This document shows, in pieces, positions 28,772-36,543 of a DNA stretch of 64,000 bases. Under the pieces are notes generated by a model, which saw only the letters and a program-made list of their open reading frames with translations, was not told the origin of the DNA and made no database searches. Source of the DNA: Sphingomonas hengshuiensis (lineage in GTDB: Bacteria > Pseudomonadota > Alphaproteobacteria > Sphingomonadales > Sphingomonadaceae); assembly GCA_003240755.1 (NCBI GenBank), contig QFNF01000002.1:93651-157650 (forward strand). The letters are read 5' to 3'. The position numbers and the translations under genes are program-made. Numbering within the stretch: the stretch's first letter is position 1; each line of letters opens with the position of its first letter.

Positions 28772-29008
28772 TTGCTAGGGGTACGACTCGACACCGAACT
28801 GGAAGAGCGGCTCGCCAATGTCGCCCGGTCGCAGGGGCGATCGAAGAGCGATATCGCCCGCGATGCCGTGCGCCGCTATGTCGAGTTGCATGACGAGGCG
28901 TTTCGTGCCGAGGCCCGCCGCCAGTCCGAACGCGCCGCCGCGCGCGACGATGGCGCCGACTGGGCATTCTTCGACCGGGTGGAAGCAGAGGACGGCCGGT
29001 GGAGATAA
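28772..29008 (+). CDS. Ribbon-helix-helix (CopG-type) antitoxin
   Basis: This is a 78-residue protein with an RHH fold signature: VRLDTELEERLANVARSQGRSKSDIARDA-type N-terminus (strand, helix, turn, helix), followed by an acidic and aromatic C-terminal tail (DWAFFDRVEAEDGRW) that would bind the toxin. The start is a TTG after GGGGGAG. The last ten bases overlap the toxin gene. It would bind DNA as a dimer at the palindrome upstream and neutralise the toxin. Confidence 0.82.
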   Translation: MLGVRLDTELEERLANVARSQGRSKSDIARDAVRRYVELHDEAFRAEARRQSERAAARDDGADWAFFDRVEAEDGRWR

Positions 29009-29331
29009 GGCGCGGCATGATCGTGCTGGTCGAGGGGCCGGGGGCGCTGGCGAACAAGCGTCGCCCGTTCCTCGTCGTGCAGTCCGACCTGTTCAACGAA
29101 GCGCACGCGTCGGTCACGCTGGTCCCGATGACCAGCCTGACCGGGGGCGAGACGCTGTTCCGCGTCCCCTTCGCGCCGTCCGACACGACCGGCATCTCGG
29201 TCGAGAGCGAGGCGCAGGTCGACAAGATCAAGACGCTCCGCCGCAGCCGCATCGTCCGCGTGCTGGGTCAGGCAACTGCAACATCGATGGAGCAGGTGGA
29301 CCAGGCGCTTCGCCGCTGGCTCGCGCTCTGA
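28999..29331 (+). CDS. MazF/PemK-family toxin
   Basis: This 110-residue CcdB/PemK-fold protein is a predicted mRNA interferase. The N-terminal EIRRGMIVLVE and KRRPFLVVQSDLFN, then VTLVPMTSL and SVESEAQVDKIKTL, match the MazF pattern. KIKT and the following arginine region would form part of the RNA site. The start is GTG inside the antitoxin 3' end. The pair sits between pgk and fba, next to a palindromic repeat. Confidence 0.85.
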   Translation: MEIRRGMIVLVEGPGALANKRRPFLVVQSDLFNEAHASVTLVPMTSLTGGETLFRVPFAPSDTTGISVESEAQVDKIKTLRRSRIVRVLGQATATSMEQVDQALRRWLAL

Positions 29332-29359
29332 CGCACTTTCGGAAACCAAGGGGTCGAAC

Positions 29360-30265
29360 ATGAACACCGCTGACATGACTGCGAAGATTGCCGACGGACA
29401 GGGTTTCATCGCCGCGCTCGACCAGAGCGGCGGTTCGACGCCAAAGGCGTTGAAGGGCTATGGCGTCGAGGATGGCGCATGGGCCACCGACGAGGAAATG
29501 TTCGGCCTGATCCACGACATGCGCGCGCGCATCATCCTGTCGGACGCCTTTACCGGCGACAAGGTGATCGGCGCGATCCTGTTCGAACGCACCATGGACG
29601 GGCAGGCGGGTGGCAAGCCCGTGCCGCAGGCGCTGGCCGACAAGGGCGTCGTGCCGTTCCTCAAGATCGACAAGGGCCTCGAGGACGAGGCCGACGGCGT
29701 CCAGTTGATGAAGCCGATTCCCGGCCTCGACGACCTGCTCGCCCGTGCGGCAGGGCTCGGTATCTTCGGTACCAAGGAACGCTCGGTCGTCAACCTCGCC
29801 AACCGCGACGGCATCGCCGCGATCGTCCGCCAGCAGTTCGAGGTGGCGCGACAGGTGATCGCCGCCGGGCTGATGCCGATCATCGAACCGGAAGTGAACA
29901 TCAAGAGCGCCGAGCGCGCCGAGGCGGACCGGATCCTGCTCGACGAGACGCTGGAGGCGCTCGACGCGCTGACCGGCGACGACAAGGTGATGCTCAAGCT
30001 GTCGCTCCCGGCGACGCCCGGCCTGTTCCAGCCGCTGGTCGACCATCCGCGCGTGCTGCGCGTCGTGGCGCTGTCGGGCGGGTTCAGCCGGACCGAAGCC
30101 TGCGCCGAACTGGCGAAGAACCCCGGCATCATCGCCAGCTTCAGCCGCGCGCTGCTGTCCGACCTGCGCCAGCAGATGACCGACGCTGAATTCGACCGGG
30201 CGCTGGGCGATGCGATCGACGAAATCCACTGTGCCTCGACCGAAAAGACCCCGCTCGCGGCGTAA
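29360..30265 (+). CDS. fba: Fructose-bisphosphate aldolase, class I
   Basis: This 301-residue Schiff-base aldolase has the class I N-terminal FIAALDQSGGSTPKAL, the DAFTGDKVIGAILFE and VPFLKIDKGL segments, and IIEPEVNI. The Schiff-base Lys is probably that in VMLKLSLP. VVALSGGFSRTEACAELAKN matches the phosphate-binding end. It cleaves fructose-1,6-bisphosphate and acts with the neighbouring gap and pgk products. Confidence 0.94.
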   Translation: MNTADMTAKIADGQGFIAALDQSGGSTPKALKGYGVEDGAWATDEEMFGLIHDMRARIILSDAFTGDKVIGAILFERTMDGQAGGKPVPQALADKGVVPFLKIDKGLEDEADGVQLMKPIPGLDDLLARAAGLGIFGTKERSVVNLANRDGIAAIVRQQFEVARQVIAAGLMPIIEPEVNIKSAERAEADRILLDETLEALDALTGDDKVMLKLSLPATPGLFQPLVDHPRVLRVVALSGGFSRTEACAELAKNPGIIASFSRALLSDLRQQMTDAEFDRALGDAIDEIHCASTEKTPLAA

Positions 30266-30404
30266 CGCTTTCCTACAGTCGGCGGGACATGACAAAAGGG
30301 CATCGGGCGTTCGCGCGTCCGGTGTCCTTTGCGATCGTCGCAGATCGGCCACGCCCGCTGCGACCCGCATGCCGCGACACCGGATAAGGGGCGGGGGAAC
30401 GCGA

Positions 30405-30419
30405 TGAGAATGATTTGCA
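30405..30419. promoter_or_regulatory. Fur-box-like 7-1-7 site upstream of thiE
   Basis: TGAGAATGATTTGCA fits the TGATAAT-n-ATTATCA iron-box pattern with arms matching 6 of 7 and 5 of 7. It lies 91 bases before the thiE start and 16 bases before the 34-bp repeat. Control by an iron-responsive regulator is inferred. Confidence 0.4.
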
Positions 30420-30434
30420 ACTGCGTGCGCGCAG

Positions 30435-30468
30435 CGTGGCGAGTGTGACTTTTGTGAACTTTGGCCGC
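30435..30468. repeat. 34-bp interspersed element, copy 2
   Basis: This copy matches 30 of 34 bases with 2213-2246, and only the bases between GTGTGA and GTGAAC differ. It lies in the fba-thiE gap, 41 bases before the thiE ATG. The rest of this 244-base gap shows no riboswitch-like THI box and no further gene. Confidence 0.7.
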
Positions 30469-30509
30469 GACGCGCCCTTCCGTCGCCGCCGCTGCTGGGG
30501 CAGGGAGGC

Positions 30510-31199
30510 ATGATGACCCTCGACGAAGATCCGCTCGGCCCGCTGTCCCCCGATTTCGCGAAGCAGTTCGTTCGCGACGTGCGCCGCCCGCCGTGCCAGC
30601 TCTATCTCATCTCGCCGCTCGACGTGGCCGGCACCTTCCTCGACCGGCTCGCCCGGGCGCTGGATGCCGGCCCGGTCGCCGCCTTCCAGTTCCGGGTGAA
30701 GGACATCGACCAGCACGCCGCCGCGCGCCTTGCCGAACCGCTCCGGCGCATCTGCGCTGACCGCGACGTCGCCTTCATCGTCAACGACAGCATCAGCCTC
30801 GCCAAACGCCTGGGTGCCGACGGCGTCCATCTGGGGCAGGAGGACGGCGATCCGCGCGAAGCCCGCGACGTCCTCGGCCCCAATGTCCAGATCGGCGTGA
30901 CCGCGCATGACAGCCGCCACCTCGCGATGGAAGCCGGGGAGGCCGGCGCGGACTATGTCGCGTTCGGCGCCTTCTATCCGACCACGACCAAGGACGTGCG
31001 CCACGTCCCCGAACCGGTGATCCTGTCATGGTGGTCGGCGCTGTTCGAACTGCCGAGCGTCGCGATCGGCGGGATCACCCCCGCCAATGCCGCCCCGCTG
31101 ATCGCGGCCGGTGCTGATTTCATCGCCGTCTCCGGCGCAGTGTGGAACGGTGACGAGGCCGCCCAGATCGAGGCATTCGATGCGGTTCTGAAGGGGTAG
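30510..31199 (+). CDS. thiE: Thiamine-phosphate synthase
   Basis: This is a 229-residue TIM-barrel enzyme that joins the thiazole and pyrimidine halves of thiamine. The pyrophosphate-site motif is FQFRVKD, followed by FIVNDSISLAKRLGADGVHLGQED, VTAHDS and YVAFGAFYPTTTK, then AIGGITPANA. It follows the aldolase gene on the same strand. The start MMT follows GGGAGG, and the second Met (30513) is equally possible. Confidence 0.92.
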   Translation: MMTLDEDPLGPLSPDFAKQFVRDVRRPPCQLYLISPLDVAGTFLDRLARALDAGPVAAFQFRVKDIDQHAAARLAEPLRRICADRDVAFIVNDSISLAKRLGADGVHLGQEDGDPREARDVLGPNVQIGVTAHDSRHLAMEAGEAGADYVAFGAFYPTTTKDVRHVPEPVILSWWSALFELPSVAIGGITPANAAPLIAAGADFIAVSGAVWNGDEAAQIEAFDAVLKG

Positions 31200-31256
31200 G
31201 AAACGTCTGCGGCGTCCGGTCGTTATGCTTCCTCAACCATGTATGGGGAGGAGCGT

Positions 31257-32246
31257 ATGAAGCGACTGGCGTTGGCAGCAGTTCTGGCGAGCGGCGTCGC
31301 GGTGGCGCAGGCACCGTCGCAGCAACCCGCACCGGCACTCGACCGCAACATCCTCCATGCGCAGGTGCTGCTCGACCGGCACGGCTTCACCAGCGGGGTG
31401 ATCGACGGCAAGGACAGCGTCCTGTTCAAGCGCGCGCTGCGCGGGTTCCAGACCGCCCGCGGCCTGCCCGTCACCGGTGCGCTCGACGCCGCGACCACGC
31501 GCGCGCTGGGACCCGCCATGCGACCGGCCACGGTCACGCTGACCCTGTCGGAACGCGCGCTCGCCGGGCCGTACACCAATCCAATTCCGAAGGACTATGC
31601 CGAACAGGCGAAGCTGACGACGATCGGCTATCGCTCGCCGCTCGAAAAGCTGGCGGAGATGTTTCACACCACGCCCGCCACACTGGTCGCGCTCAACAGC
31701 CGGGAGACGATGCTGCGCCCCGGCACCCGCGTCGTGTTCCCCAACGTCCTGCCGTCGTCGCGCAGCTATGCCGATAGCTGGTCCGAAGACTATCGCCGGA
31801 CGCTCGGCAACCTCAACGTCGACGCCAGCCAGCCACAGGCCGACCGCGTCGTGGTCGACAAGTCCGAAGGCTGGCTGCGCGCCTATTCCGGCGACCGGAT
31901 TCTCGCCCAGGTCCCCGCGACCATGGGGTCGGCGCACGACCCGCTGCCGATCGGCAGATGGACGATCCAGGGCGTGGCGGCGAACCCGGACTGGCAATAC
32001 AATCCCGCGATCCTGCGCCATGCCGACAAGTCGGACAGCAAGGAGATCGTGCCGCCCGGTCCCAACAATCCGGTCGGCGTGGTGTGGATCGACCTGTCGA
32101 AGGAGCATTACGGCATCCACGGCACGGCCGAGCCCGCAAATATCGGCAAGACCGAAAGCAATGGCTGCATCCGCCTGACCAACTGGGACGCCGCGCGGCT
32201 GTCGCTGATGGTGAAGCCCGGCACGCCCGCGATCTTCCAGCCATAA
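31257..32246 (+). CDS. L,D-transpeptidase with N-terminal peptidoglycan-binding domain
   Basis: This 329-residue exported enzyme has a signal peptide ending in VAVAQA. A peptidoglycan-binding-1 domain (LHAQVLLDRHGFTSGVIDG, FQTARGLPVTG) follows at about residues 30-90. A LysM-like stretch (LAEMFHTTPATLVALNS) is next, then a YkuD catalytic domain. The active site is HGT at the His and SNGCIRL with Cys304. It forms 3-3 cross-links in peptidoglycan or links lipoproteins to it. The ATG at 31257 follows GGGGAGGAG; an earlier ATG at 31239 would spoil the signal peptide. Confidence 0.92.
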   Translation: MKRLALAAVLASGVAVAQAPSQQPAPALDRNILHAQVLLDRHGFTSGVIDGKDSVLFKRALRGFQTARGLPVTGALDAATTRALGPAMRPATVTLTLSERALAGPYTNPIPKDYAEQAKLTTIGYRSPLEKLAEMFHTTPATLVALNSRETMLRPGTRVVFPNVLPSSRSYADSWSEDYRRTLGNLNVDASQPQADRVVVDKSEGWLRAYSGDRILAQVPATMGSAHDPLPIGRWTIQGVAANPDWQYNPAILRHADKSDSKEIVPPGPNNPVGVVWIDLSKEHYGIHGTAEPANIGKTESNGCIRLTNWDAARLSLMVKPGTPAIFQP

Positions 32247-32256
32247 GGCCGGGGTC

Positions 32257-32850
32257 ATGAACCGGATCGGCTGGGCGTTTCTCGCGCTGTTCGTGTTCGC
32301 GGCGGGGCTGGTCGCGCTGCTGGTCGATTTCGGCGGATCGCGCCCGCCCCGTTCGAACGACGTCGTGGCGACGCCTTCCCCGCCTGTCGATCCGTTGCCG
32401 TCCGGCATGCTGACCCTGCCAGTGCGCGGGGTCGCATGGTCGGGCATCCGCGACAGCTTCGGCGAGGAGCGGGCAGGGGGCGAGCGCCGTCATACCGGGG
32501 TCGACATCATGGCGCCCGCCGGCGTCCCCGTCGTGGCCGCGGCGCCGGGTACGGTCGAAAAGTTGTTCTACAGCCATGGCGGCGGCGGCGTTACCGCCTA
32601 TGTCCGTTCGCCCGACCGGCGGCTGTCCTATTATTATGCCCATCTCGCCGGTTACGTCCCGACGCTGCGGGAGGGCGCGCGGCTCCGTGCGGGCGATCCG
32701 ATCGGTGCGGTCGGCGACACCGGCAATGCGGGTACAGGCAATTTCCACCTGCATTTCGGGATCGAGCGACTGGACCCGGACGAACCCTGGTATCGTGGTC
32801 GCGCGATCAATCCCTATCCGCTGCTTGCCCGCGGACGGCCTGAGCGGTAA
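32257..32850 (+). CDS. M23-family peptidase, membrane-anchored
   Basis: This is a 197-residue LytM/M23 metallopeptidase-like protein with an N-terminal membrane anchor ([18 protein letters not shown]). The zinc site is formed by [13 protein letters not shown] (His and Asp) and FHLHFGI (the distal His pair). It starts 11 bases after the L,D-transpeptidase stop, so both cell-wall enzymes are likely to be made together. It may cut peptide cross-links or act as an adaptor. Confidence 0.9.
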   Translation: MNRIGWAFLALFVFAAGLVALLVDFGGSRPPRSNDVVATPSPPVDPLPSGMLTLPVRGVAWSGIRDSFGEERAGGERRHTGVDIMAPAGVPVVAAAPGTVEKLFYSHGGGGVTAYVRSPDRRLSYYYAHLAGYVPTLREGARLRAGDPIGAVGDTGNAGTGNFHLHFGIERLDPDEPWYRGRAINPYPLLARGRPER

Positions 32851-32888
32851 GGGCGCGGCTTCGCTCTTTCCAACAGGTATGGTTCGTC

Positions 32889-33452
32889 ATGAAGATCAGC
32901 GGCGTCGACATTCGCCCCGGCAACATCATCGAATATGAAGGCGGCATCTGGCGCGCGGTGAAGATCCAGCACACGCAGCCGGGCAAGGGCGGCGCCTATA
33001 TGCAGGTCGAGATGAAGAACCTGCGCGACGGCCGCAAGAACAACGTCCGCTTCCGTTCGGCCGAGACGGTCGAACGCATCCGGCTGGATACCAAGGATTT
33101 CCAGTTCCTGTATCCCGAAGGCGACACGCTCGTGTTCATGGACAAGATCACTTATGACCAGGTGACGCTGGCCCGCGACCTGCTGGGCGACGCGGCCGCG
33201 TTCCTCCAGGACGGCATGGATGTGGTCATGGAAATGTATGACGAGGAAGCGATCAGCGTCCAGTTGCCCGACACGATCGAGGCGACGATCGTCGAGGCGG
33301 ACGCGGTGGTGAAGGGGCAGACGGCATCGTCGTCCTACAAGCCTGCCGTGCTCGACAACGGCGTCCGCGTGATGGTCCCGCCGCACATTGCTGCTGGCAC
33401 GCGGATCGTGGTCGATGTGTATGAGCAGACTTACGTAAGGCGGGCGGATTGA
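32889..33452 (+). CDS. efp: Elongation factor P
   Basis: This 187-residue three-domain factor rescues ribosomes stalled at polyproline. The N-terminal [17 protein letters not shown] leads to the loop QPGKGGAY, whose Lys is the modified tip residue in many species. [13 protein letters not shown] ends domain III. The modification enzymes are not in the window. A very large hairpin follows the stop codon. Confidence 0.96.
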   Translation: MKISGVDIRPGNIIEYEGGIWRAVKIQHTQPGKGGAYMQVEMKNLRDGRKNNVRFRSAETVERIRLDTKDFQFLYPEGDTLVFMDKITYDQVTLARDLLGDAAAFLQDGMDVVMEMYDEEAISVQLPDTIEATIVEADAVVKGQTASSSYKPAVLDNGVRVMVPPHIAAGTRIVVDVYEQTYVRRAD

Positions 33453-33458
33453 GGCGCA

Positions 33459-33498
33459 GGGTCAGGGGCGAATAGCGACCGCTATTCGCCCCTGACCC
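33459..33498. terminator. 18-bp perfect hairpin after efp
   Basis: The arms at 33459-33476 and 33481-33498 are perfect complements around the loop GACC, only seven bases after the efp stop. There is no T-run. The size is unusual for a simple terminator, so it may be a repeat element or RNA-stability structure. Confidence 0.65.
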
Positions 33499-33510
33499 AA
33501 GCCCGGCCGG

Positions 33511-33549
33511 CGCGCGAAAGCGCGACCGACGACGCGGGCTTTGCCCGCG
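33511..33549. other. Two further hairpins in the efp-suhB gap
   Basis: CGCGC-GAAA-GCGCG (33511-33524) has a GNRA-type tetraloop. CGCGGGC-TTT-GCCCGCG (33533-33549) is a 7-bp stem. With the 18-bp hairpin, three stems follow one another in the leader of the phosphatase gene. Confidence 0.6.
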
Positions 33550-33585
33550 GCGCTGCCCGTAAAAGAACCAACAGGAAGCAGAACC

Positions 33586-34401
33586 ATGTCCGCCCAGTCC
33601 GGCCTCATCACCGTCCTCGAACGCGCCGTCCGCAAGACCGGTCCGCGCCTGCGCCGCGACTTCGGCGAGGTCCAGCATCTCCAGGTCAGCCGCAAGGGGC
33701 CGGCGGACTTCGTGTCGCTGGCCGACAAGCGCGCCGAGGAAACGCTGGTCGAGGAACTGCGCAAGGCGCGTCCCGACTGGGGCATGCTGCTGGAGGAAGG
33801 CGGCGAGATTGCCGGCGATCCGACCAAGCCGCGCTGGATCGTCGATCCGCTGGACGGCACGACCAACTTCCTCCACGGCATCCCGCACTTCTCGATCTCG
33901 GTCGCCGTCGAAGAACCGAACGGTGTCGGCGGCAAGCCCGAGATCACGACGGCGATGGTCTATAACCCGATCACCGACGAAGGCTTCTGGGCCGAAAAGG
34001 GCCGGGGGGCGTGGCTGCAGGGACAGCGGTTGCGCGTGTCGTCGCGCCGCGACCTGTCGGAAGCGTTGATCGCCACCGGCATCCCGTTCCTCGGCCACGG
34101 CAACTTCGCCGAATGGACCCGCATCTTCGGCGCGGTCGCGCCGGAAGTCGCCGGCATCCGCCGCTTCGGCTCGGCCGCGCTCGACCTGGCCTATGTCGCG
34201 GCGGGGCGGTTCGACGGATTCTGGGAATCGGGGCTGAAGAAGTGGGATATCGCCGCCGGCATGCTGCTGGTGCGGGAGGCGGGCGGCTTCGTCACCGATT
34301 ATCGCGGTGCCGACCGCGCCTATGAAAAGGGCGAGGTGCTGGCGAGCAACGAACAGATGCAGACCCGTCTGCACAAGCTGGTCGCAGGCGCGCTGCGCTG
34401 A
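33586..34401 (+). CDS. suhB: Inositol monophosphatase family protein
   Basis: This is a 271-residue magnesium-dependent phosphatase. The metal sites are read from LLEEGGEI (Glu), WIVDPLDGTTNFLHG (two Asp) and the later WESGLKKWDIAAGMLLVREAGG (Asp). The length is normal. The ATG at 33586 was chosen because AGGAAG precedes it; upstream TTG starts would read through hairpins. In E. coli SuhB also joins ribosomal antitermination complexes, but that role here is unproven. Confidence 0.92.
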   Translation: MSAQSGLITVLERAVRKTGPRLRRDFGEVQHLQVSRKGPADFVSLADKRAEETLVEELRKARPDWGMLLEEGGEIAGDPTKPRWIVDPLDGTTNFLHGIPHFSISVAVEEPNGVGGKPEITTAMVYNPITDEGFWAEKGRGAWLQGQRLRVSSRRDLSEALIATGIPFLGHGNFAEWTRIFGAVAPEVAGIRRFGSAALDLAYVAAGRFDGFWESGLKKWDIAAGMLLVREAGGFVTDYRGADRAYEKGEVLASNEQMQTRLHKLVAGALR

Positions 34402-34440
34402 CGGCATGGGGGTGACGGCACGGCGCCGCCACCCGTGGGC

Positions 34441-34590
34441 TTAGAAGGCGATCGCGCTGCGATGCTTCTCTGGCAGCGCCGTCGCGATCATATTGCGTCT
34501 GGTCACATCGACCTTCGTGGCACAGCCGGCGCAGCGGCATGGACGGCATCCGGCGCGATGACGCGCCGGGCCGGGATGTGCTTCGATCAC
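34441..34590 (-). CDS. Possible 49-residue Cys-rich ORF (weak)
   Basis: A minus-strand frame from a GTG at 34590 encodes a 49-residue peptide with GCRPCRCAGC (four closely spaced cysteines) and the C-terminus RRNMIATALPEKHRSAIAF. The codon third positions are mostly G or C, as in coding DNA. The open frame extends upstream through RPWRCRRWSGPC to about 34710 but has no ATG, so it may be the remnant of a longer zinc-ribbon gene. No Shine-Dalgarno is evident. Confidence 0.25.
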   Translation of the reverse strand: MIEAHPGPARHRAGCRPCRCAGCATKVDVTRRNMIATALPEKHRSAIAF

Positions 34591-34660
34591 GTCTTCGTCG
34601 CAGGGGCCGCTCCACCGGCGGCACCGCCACGGTCGGGCATTGCGGGCATTGCCGGGGAAT

Positions 34661-34675
34661 TGCGAGTGATTCTCA
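34661..34675. promoter_or_regulatory. Fur-box-like site upstream of nuoA
   Basis: TGCGAGTGATTCTCA resembles the 7-1-7 iron box, with one arm matching 6 of 7 and the other 4 of 7. It sits 13 bases before the candidate nuo -35. Iron control of an iron-sulfur-rich complex would make sense but is inferred. Confidence 0.35.
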
Positions 34676-34688
34676 TCCTGTTCCGCCC

Positions 34689-34717
34689 TTGATGCCCTAA
34701 CGCCATCGGCCTAAAGC
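34689..34717 (+). promoter_or_regulatory. Candidate promoter of the nuo operon
   Basis: TTGATG (34689-34694), a 17-base spacer and TAAAGC (34712-34717) predict a start about 30 bases before the nuoA TTG. The arrangement repeats TTGACA-17-TAAAGG seen before tRNA-Asp copy 1. Confidence 0.45.
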
Positions 34718-34754
34718 CGCTGACATTCATACCGCAACCGCGAGAGACCCCACC

Positions 34755-35129
34755 TTGGTCGACCTGTCGCAATATCTGCCGATTCTGATGTTCCTGGGCG
34801 TTGCCCTGGTATTGTCGACGGCCTTCGTCGTGCTGCCGATGGTGGCATCGCGTTTCACCGGTGCGCACAAGCCGACGCCGGAAAAGCTGACCGAATATGA
34901 ATGCGGTTTCCCCGCGTTCGAGGATTCGCGCAGCCAGTATGACGTGCGCTTCTATCTGGTGGCGATCCTGTTCATCCTCTTCGATCTCGAAGCGGCGTTT
35001 CTCTATCCGTGGGCGGTGACGGTGTTCGACCTCGGCTGGACCGCGTGGGTGTCGATGATGATCTTCATCGGCGAACTGGCGCTCGGCCTTGTATATGCTT
35101 GGAAGATGGGAGCTCTCGAATGGGAGTAG
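34755..35129 (+). CDS. nuoA: NADH-quinone oxidoreductase subunit A
   Basis: This 124-residue subunit of complex I has three membrane helices. The conserved loop [32 protein letters not shown] is present, including the Cys of the loop at the quinone chamber. The start is TTG after GAGAGACC. The 3' end overlaps nuoB by ten bases. It opens a complete nuoA-N operon. Confidence 0.95.
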   Translation: MVDLSQYLPILMFLGVALVLSTAFVVLPMVASRFTGAHKPTPEKLTEYECGFPAFEDSRSQYDVRFYLVAILFILFDLEAAFLYPWAVTVFDLGWTAWVSMMIFIGELALGLVYAWKMGALEWE

Positions 35130-35689
35130 AACTCACGACGCCGCCGCACGGCTTTGGCGCTGGTAACGCCGCCGGCACGCCCGTTCAGGCCCCCGACCAG
35201 GGTTTCTTCAACGACCTGAACGGTGAACTCACCGACAAGGGCTTTCTGGTCACTTCGACCGAGGACCTGTTCCAGTGGGCGCGCACGGGATCGCTGTGGT
35301 GGATGACCTTCGGCCTCGCCTGCTGTGCGGTGGAGATGATCCACGTCAACATGCCGCGCTATGACATGGAACGCTTCGGCGCCGCGCCGCGCGCCAGTCC
35401 GCGCCAGTCAGACGTGATGATCGTCGCCGGCACGCTGTGCAACAAGATGGCCCCGGCGCTGCGCCGCGTGTACGACCAGATGTCGGAACCGAAATACGTG
35501 ATTTCGATGGGCAGTTGCGCCAATGGCGGCGGCTATTACCATTACAGCTACAGCGTCGTGCGCGGTTGTGACCGCGTGGTGCCGGTCGACATCTATGTCC
35601 CCGGCTGCCCGCCGACCGCCGAGGCGCTGCTCTATGGCGTGATGCAGCTCCAGCGGAAGATCCGCCGGTCGGGGAGCATCGAACGGTGA
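35120..35689 (+). CDS. nuoB: NADH-quinone oxidoreductase subunit B
   Basis: This 189-residue peripheral-arm subunit carries cluster N2, next to the quinone site. The ligands are in [11 protein letters not shown] (tandem Cys), [13 protein letters not shown] and [12 protein letters not shown]. The N-terminus is about 20 residues longer than the minimum. The ATG lies inside the end of nuoA. Confidence 0.96.
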   Translation: MGVELTTPPHGFGAGNAAGTPVQAPDQGFFNDLNGELTDKGFLVTSTEDLFQWARTGSLWWMTFGLACCAVEMIHVNMPRYDMERFGAAPRASPRQSDVMIVAGTLCNKMAPALRRVYDQMSEPKYVISMGSCANGGGYYHYSYSVVRGCDRVVPVDIYVPGCPPTAEALLYGVMQLQRKIRRSGSIER

Positions 35690-36543
35690 GGGCGCCCGCA
35701 CCCCGTTATGCGCCGAACGACGGCGTGATCGACGCGGCGACCGCTGCGCTCGGCGACATGCTGCTTCATGCGCAGGACCTGGTCGGCGAGGTGTCGCTGA
35801 CCGTCGATCGCGACCGGCTGGTCCCCGCGATGGAAACGCTGCGCGACACGCCGGGGCTGAAGTACGAGATGCTGGCGGAGATTGCCGGTGTCGATTACCC
35901 CGAGAGGGCCGAGCGGTTCGACGTCGTCTATCACCTGCTGTCGATGACGCGGAACCACCGCATCCGCGTGCGCGTGACGACCGATGAGGATGCGCCGGTG
36001 CCGTCGGTGACGGGCATCTGGTACAATGCCGGCTGGCTCGAGCGCGAAGTGTACGACATGTACGGCGTGCTGTTCACCGGCAACCCGGACCTGCGCCGCA
36101 TCCTGACCGACTATGGTTTTCGCGGCCATCCGCTGCGCAAGGACTTCCCGCTGACCGGCTATGTCGAGATGCGCTATTCGGAAGAGGCCAAGCGCGTGGT
36201 GTACGAACCGGTGAAGCTGGCGCAGGATTTCCGCACGTTCGACTTCATGAGCCCGTGGGAGGGCGCCGAATATGTCCTGCCGGGCGACGAGAAGGCGGCC
36301 GAGCCCAAGCCCGCGCTGGGGCAGGCGCCGGGTGCGCCGACGCCGGTCAACGCCGATCAGGTGAAGCGCGCCGACGAGAATGCGAAGGTCGCCGTGCCGC
36401 AGGTCGACAAGCCCAAGACGACCGAGAGCACCGCGCAGTCGGGCGCTGGCAAGCCGCATCCCGGCAACCGGCCCGAATCGAAGCCGGTCGATCCCGACGT
36501 GCCGTCGCCCGATGCGGGCAAGCCGCCGGTGGAGGACAAGTAA
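35686..36543 (+). CDS. nuoC: NADH-quinone oxidoreductase subunit C with charged C-terminal tail
   Basis: This 285-residue subunit has a normal 30-kDa core to about residue 202 ([47 protein letters not shown] region, KDFPLTGY). An extra tail of about 80 residues follows, rich in Ala, Lys, Pro and Glu, with no recognisable fold. The GTG start overlaps the nuoB stop and the TAA overlaps the nuoD ATG. Confidence 0.95.
   Translation: MRAPAPRYAPNDGVIDAATAALGDMLLHAQDLVGEVSLTVDRDRLVPAMETLRDTPGLKYEMLAEIAGVDYPERAERFDVVYHLLSMTRNHRIRVRVTTDEDAPVPSVTGIWYNAGWLEREVYDMYGVLFTGNPDLRRILTDYGFRGHPLRKDFPLTGYVEMRYSEEAKRVVYEPVKLAQDFRTFDFMSPWEGAEYVLPGDEKAAEPKPALGQAPGAPTPVNADQVKRADENAKVAVPQVDKPKTTESTAQSGAGKPHPGNRPESKPVDPDVPSPDAGKPPVEDK

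Larger units (their letters stand above)
34402..34754. other. Intergenic region before the nuo operon
   Basis: The 353 bases hold no clear gene. Features seen are a Cys-rich minus-strand frame, a Fur-like site and a candidate nuo promoter, each listed separately. The rest shows no repeat shared with other parts of the window. Confidence 0.6.

Noticed and set aside
28690..28893. A plus-strand frame starting before the antitoxin gene (MRGRSNNPLDPTANPDYPF)
   Set aside because: It runs through the operator palindrome and into the antitoxin gene in another frame, where it becomes arginine-rich. The antitoxin frame explains the region better.
30266..30509. Possible TPP riboswitch before thiE
   Set aside because: No THI-box CTGAGA or related helix pattern could be found in the leader.
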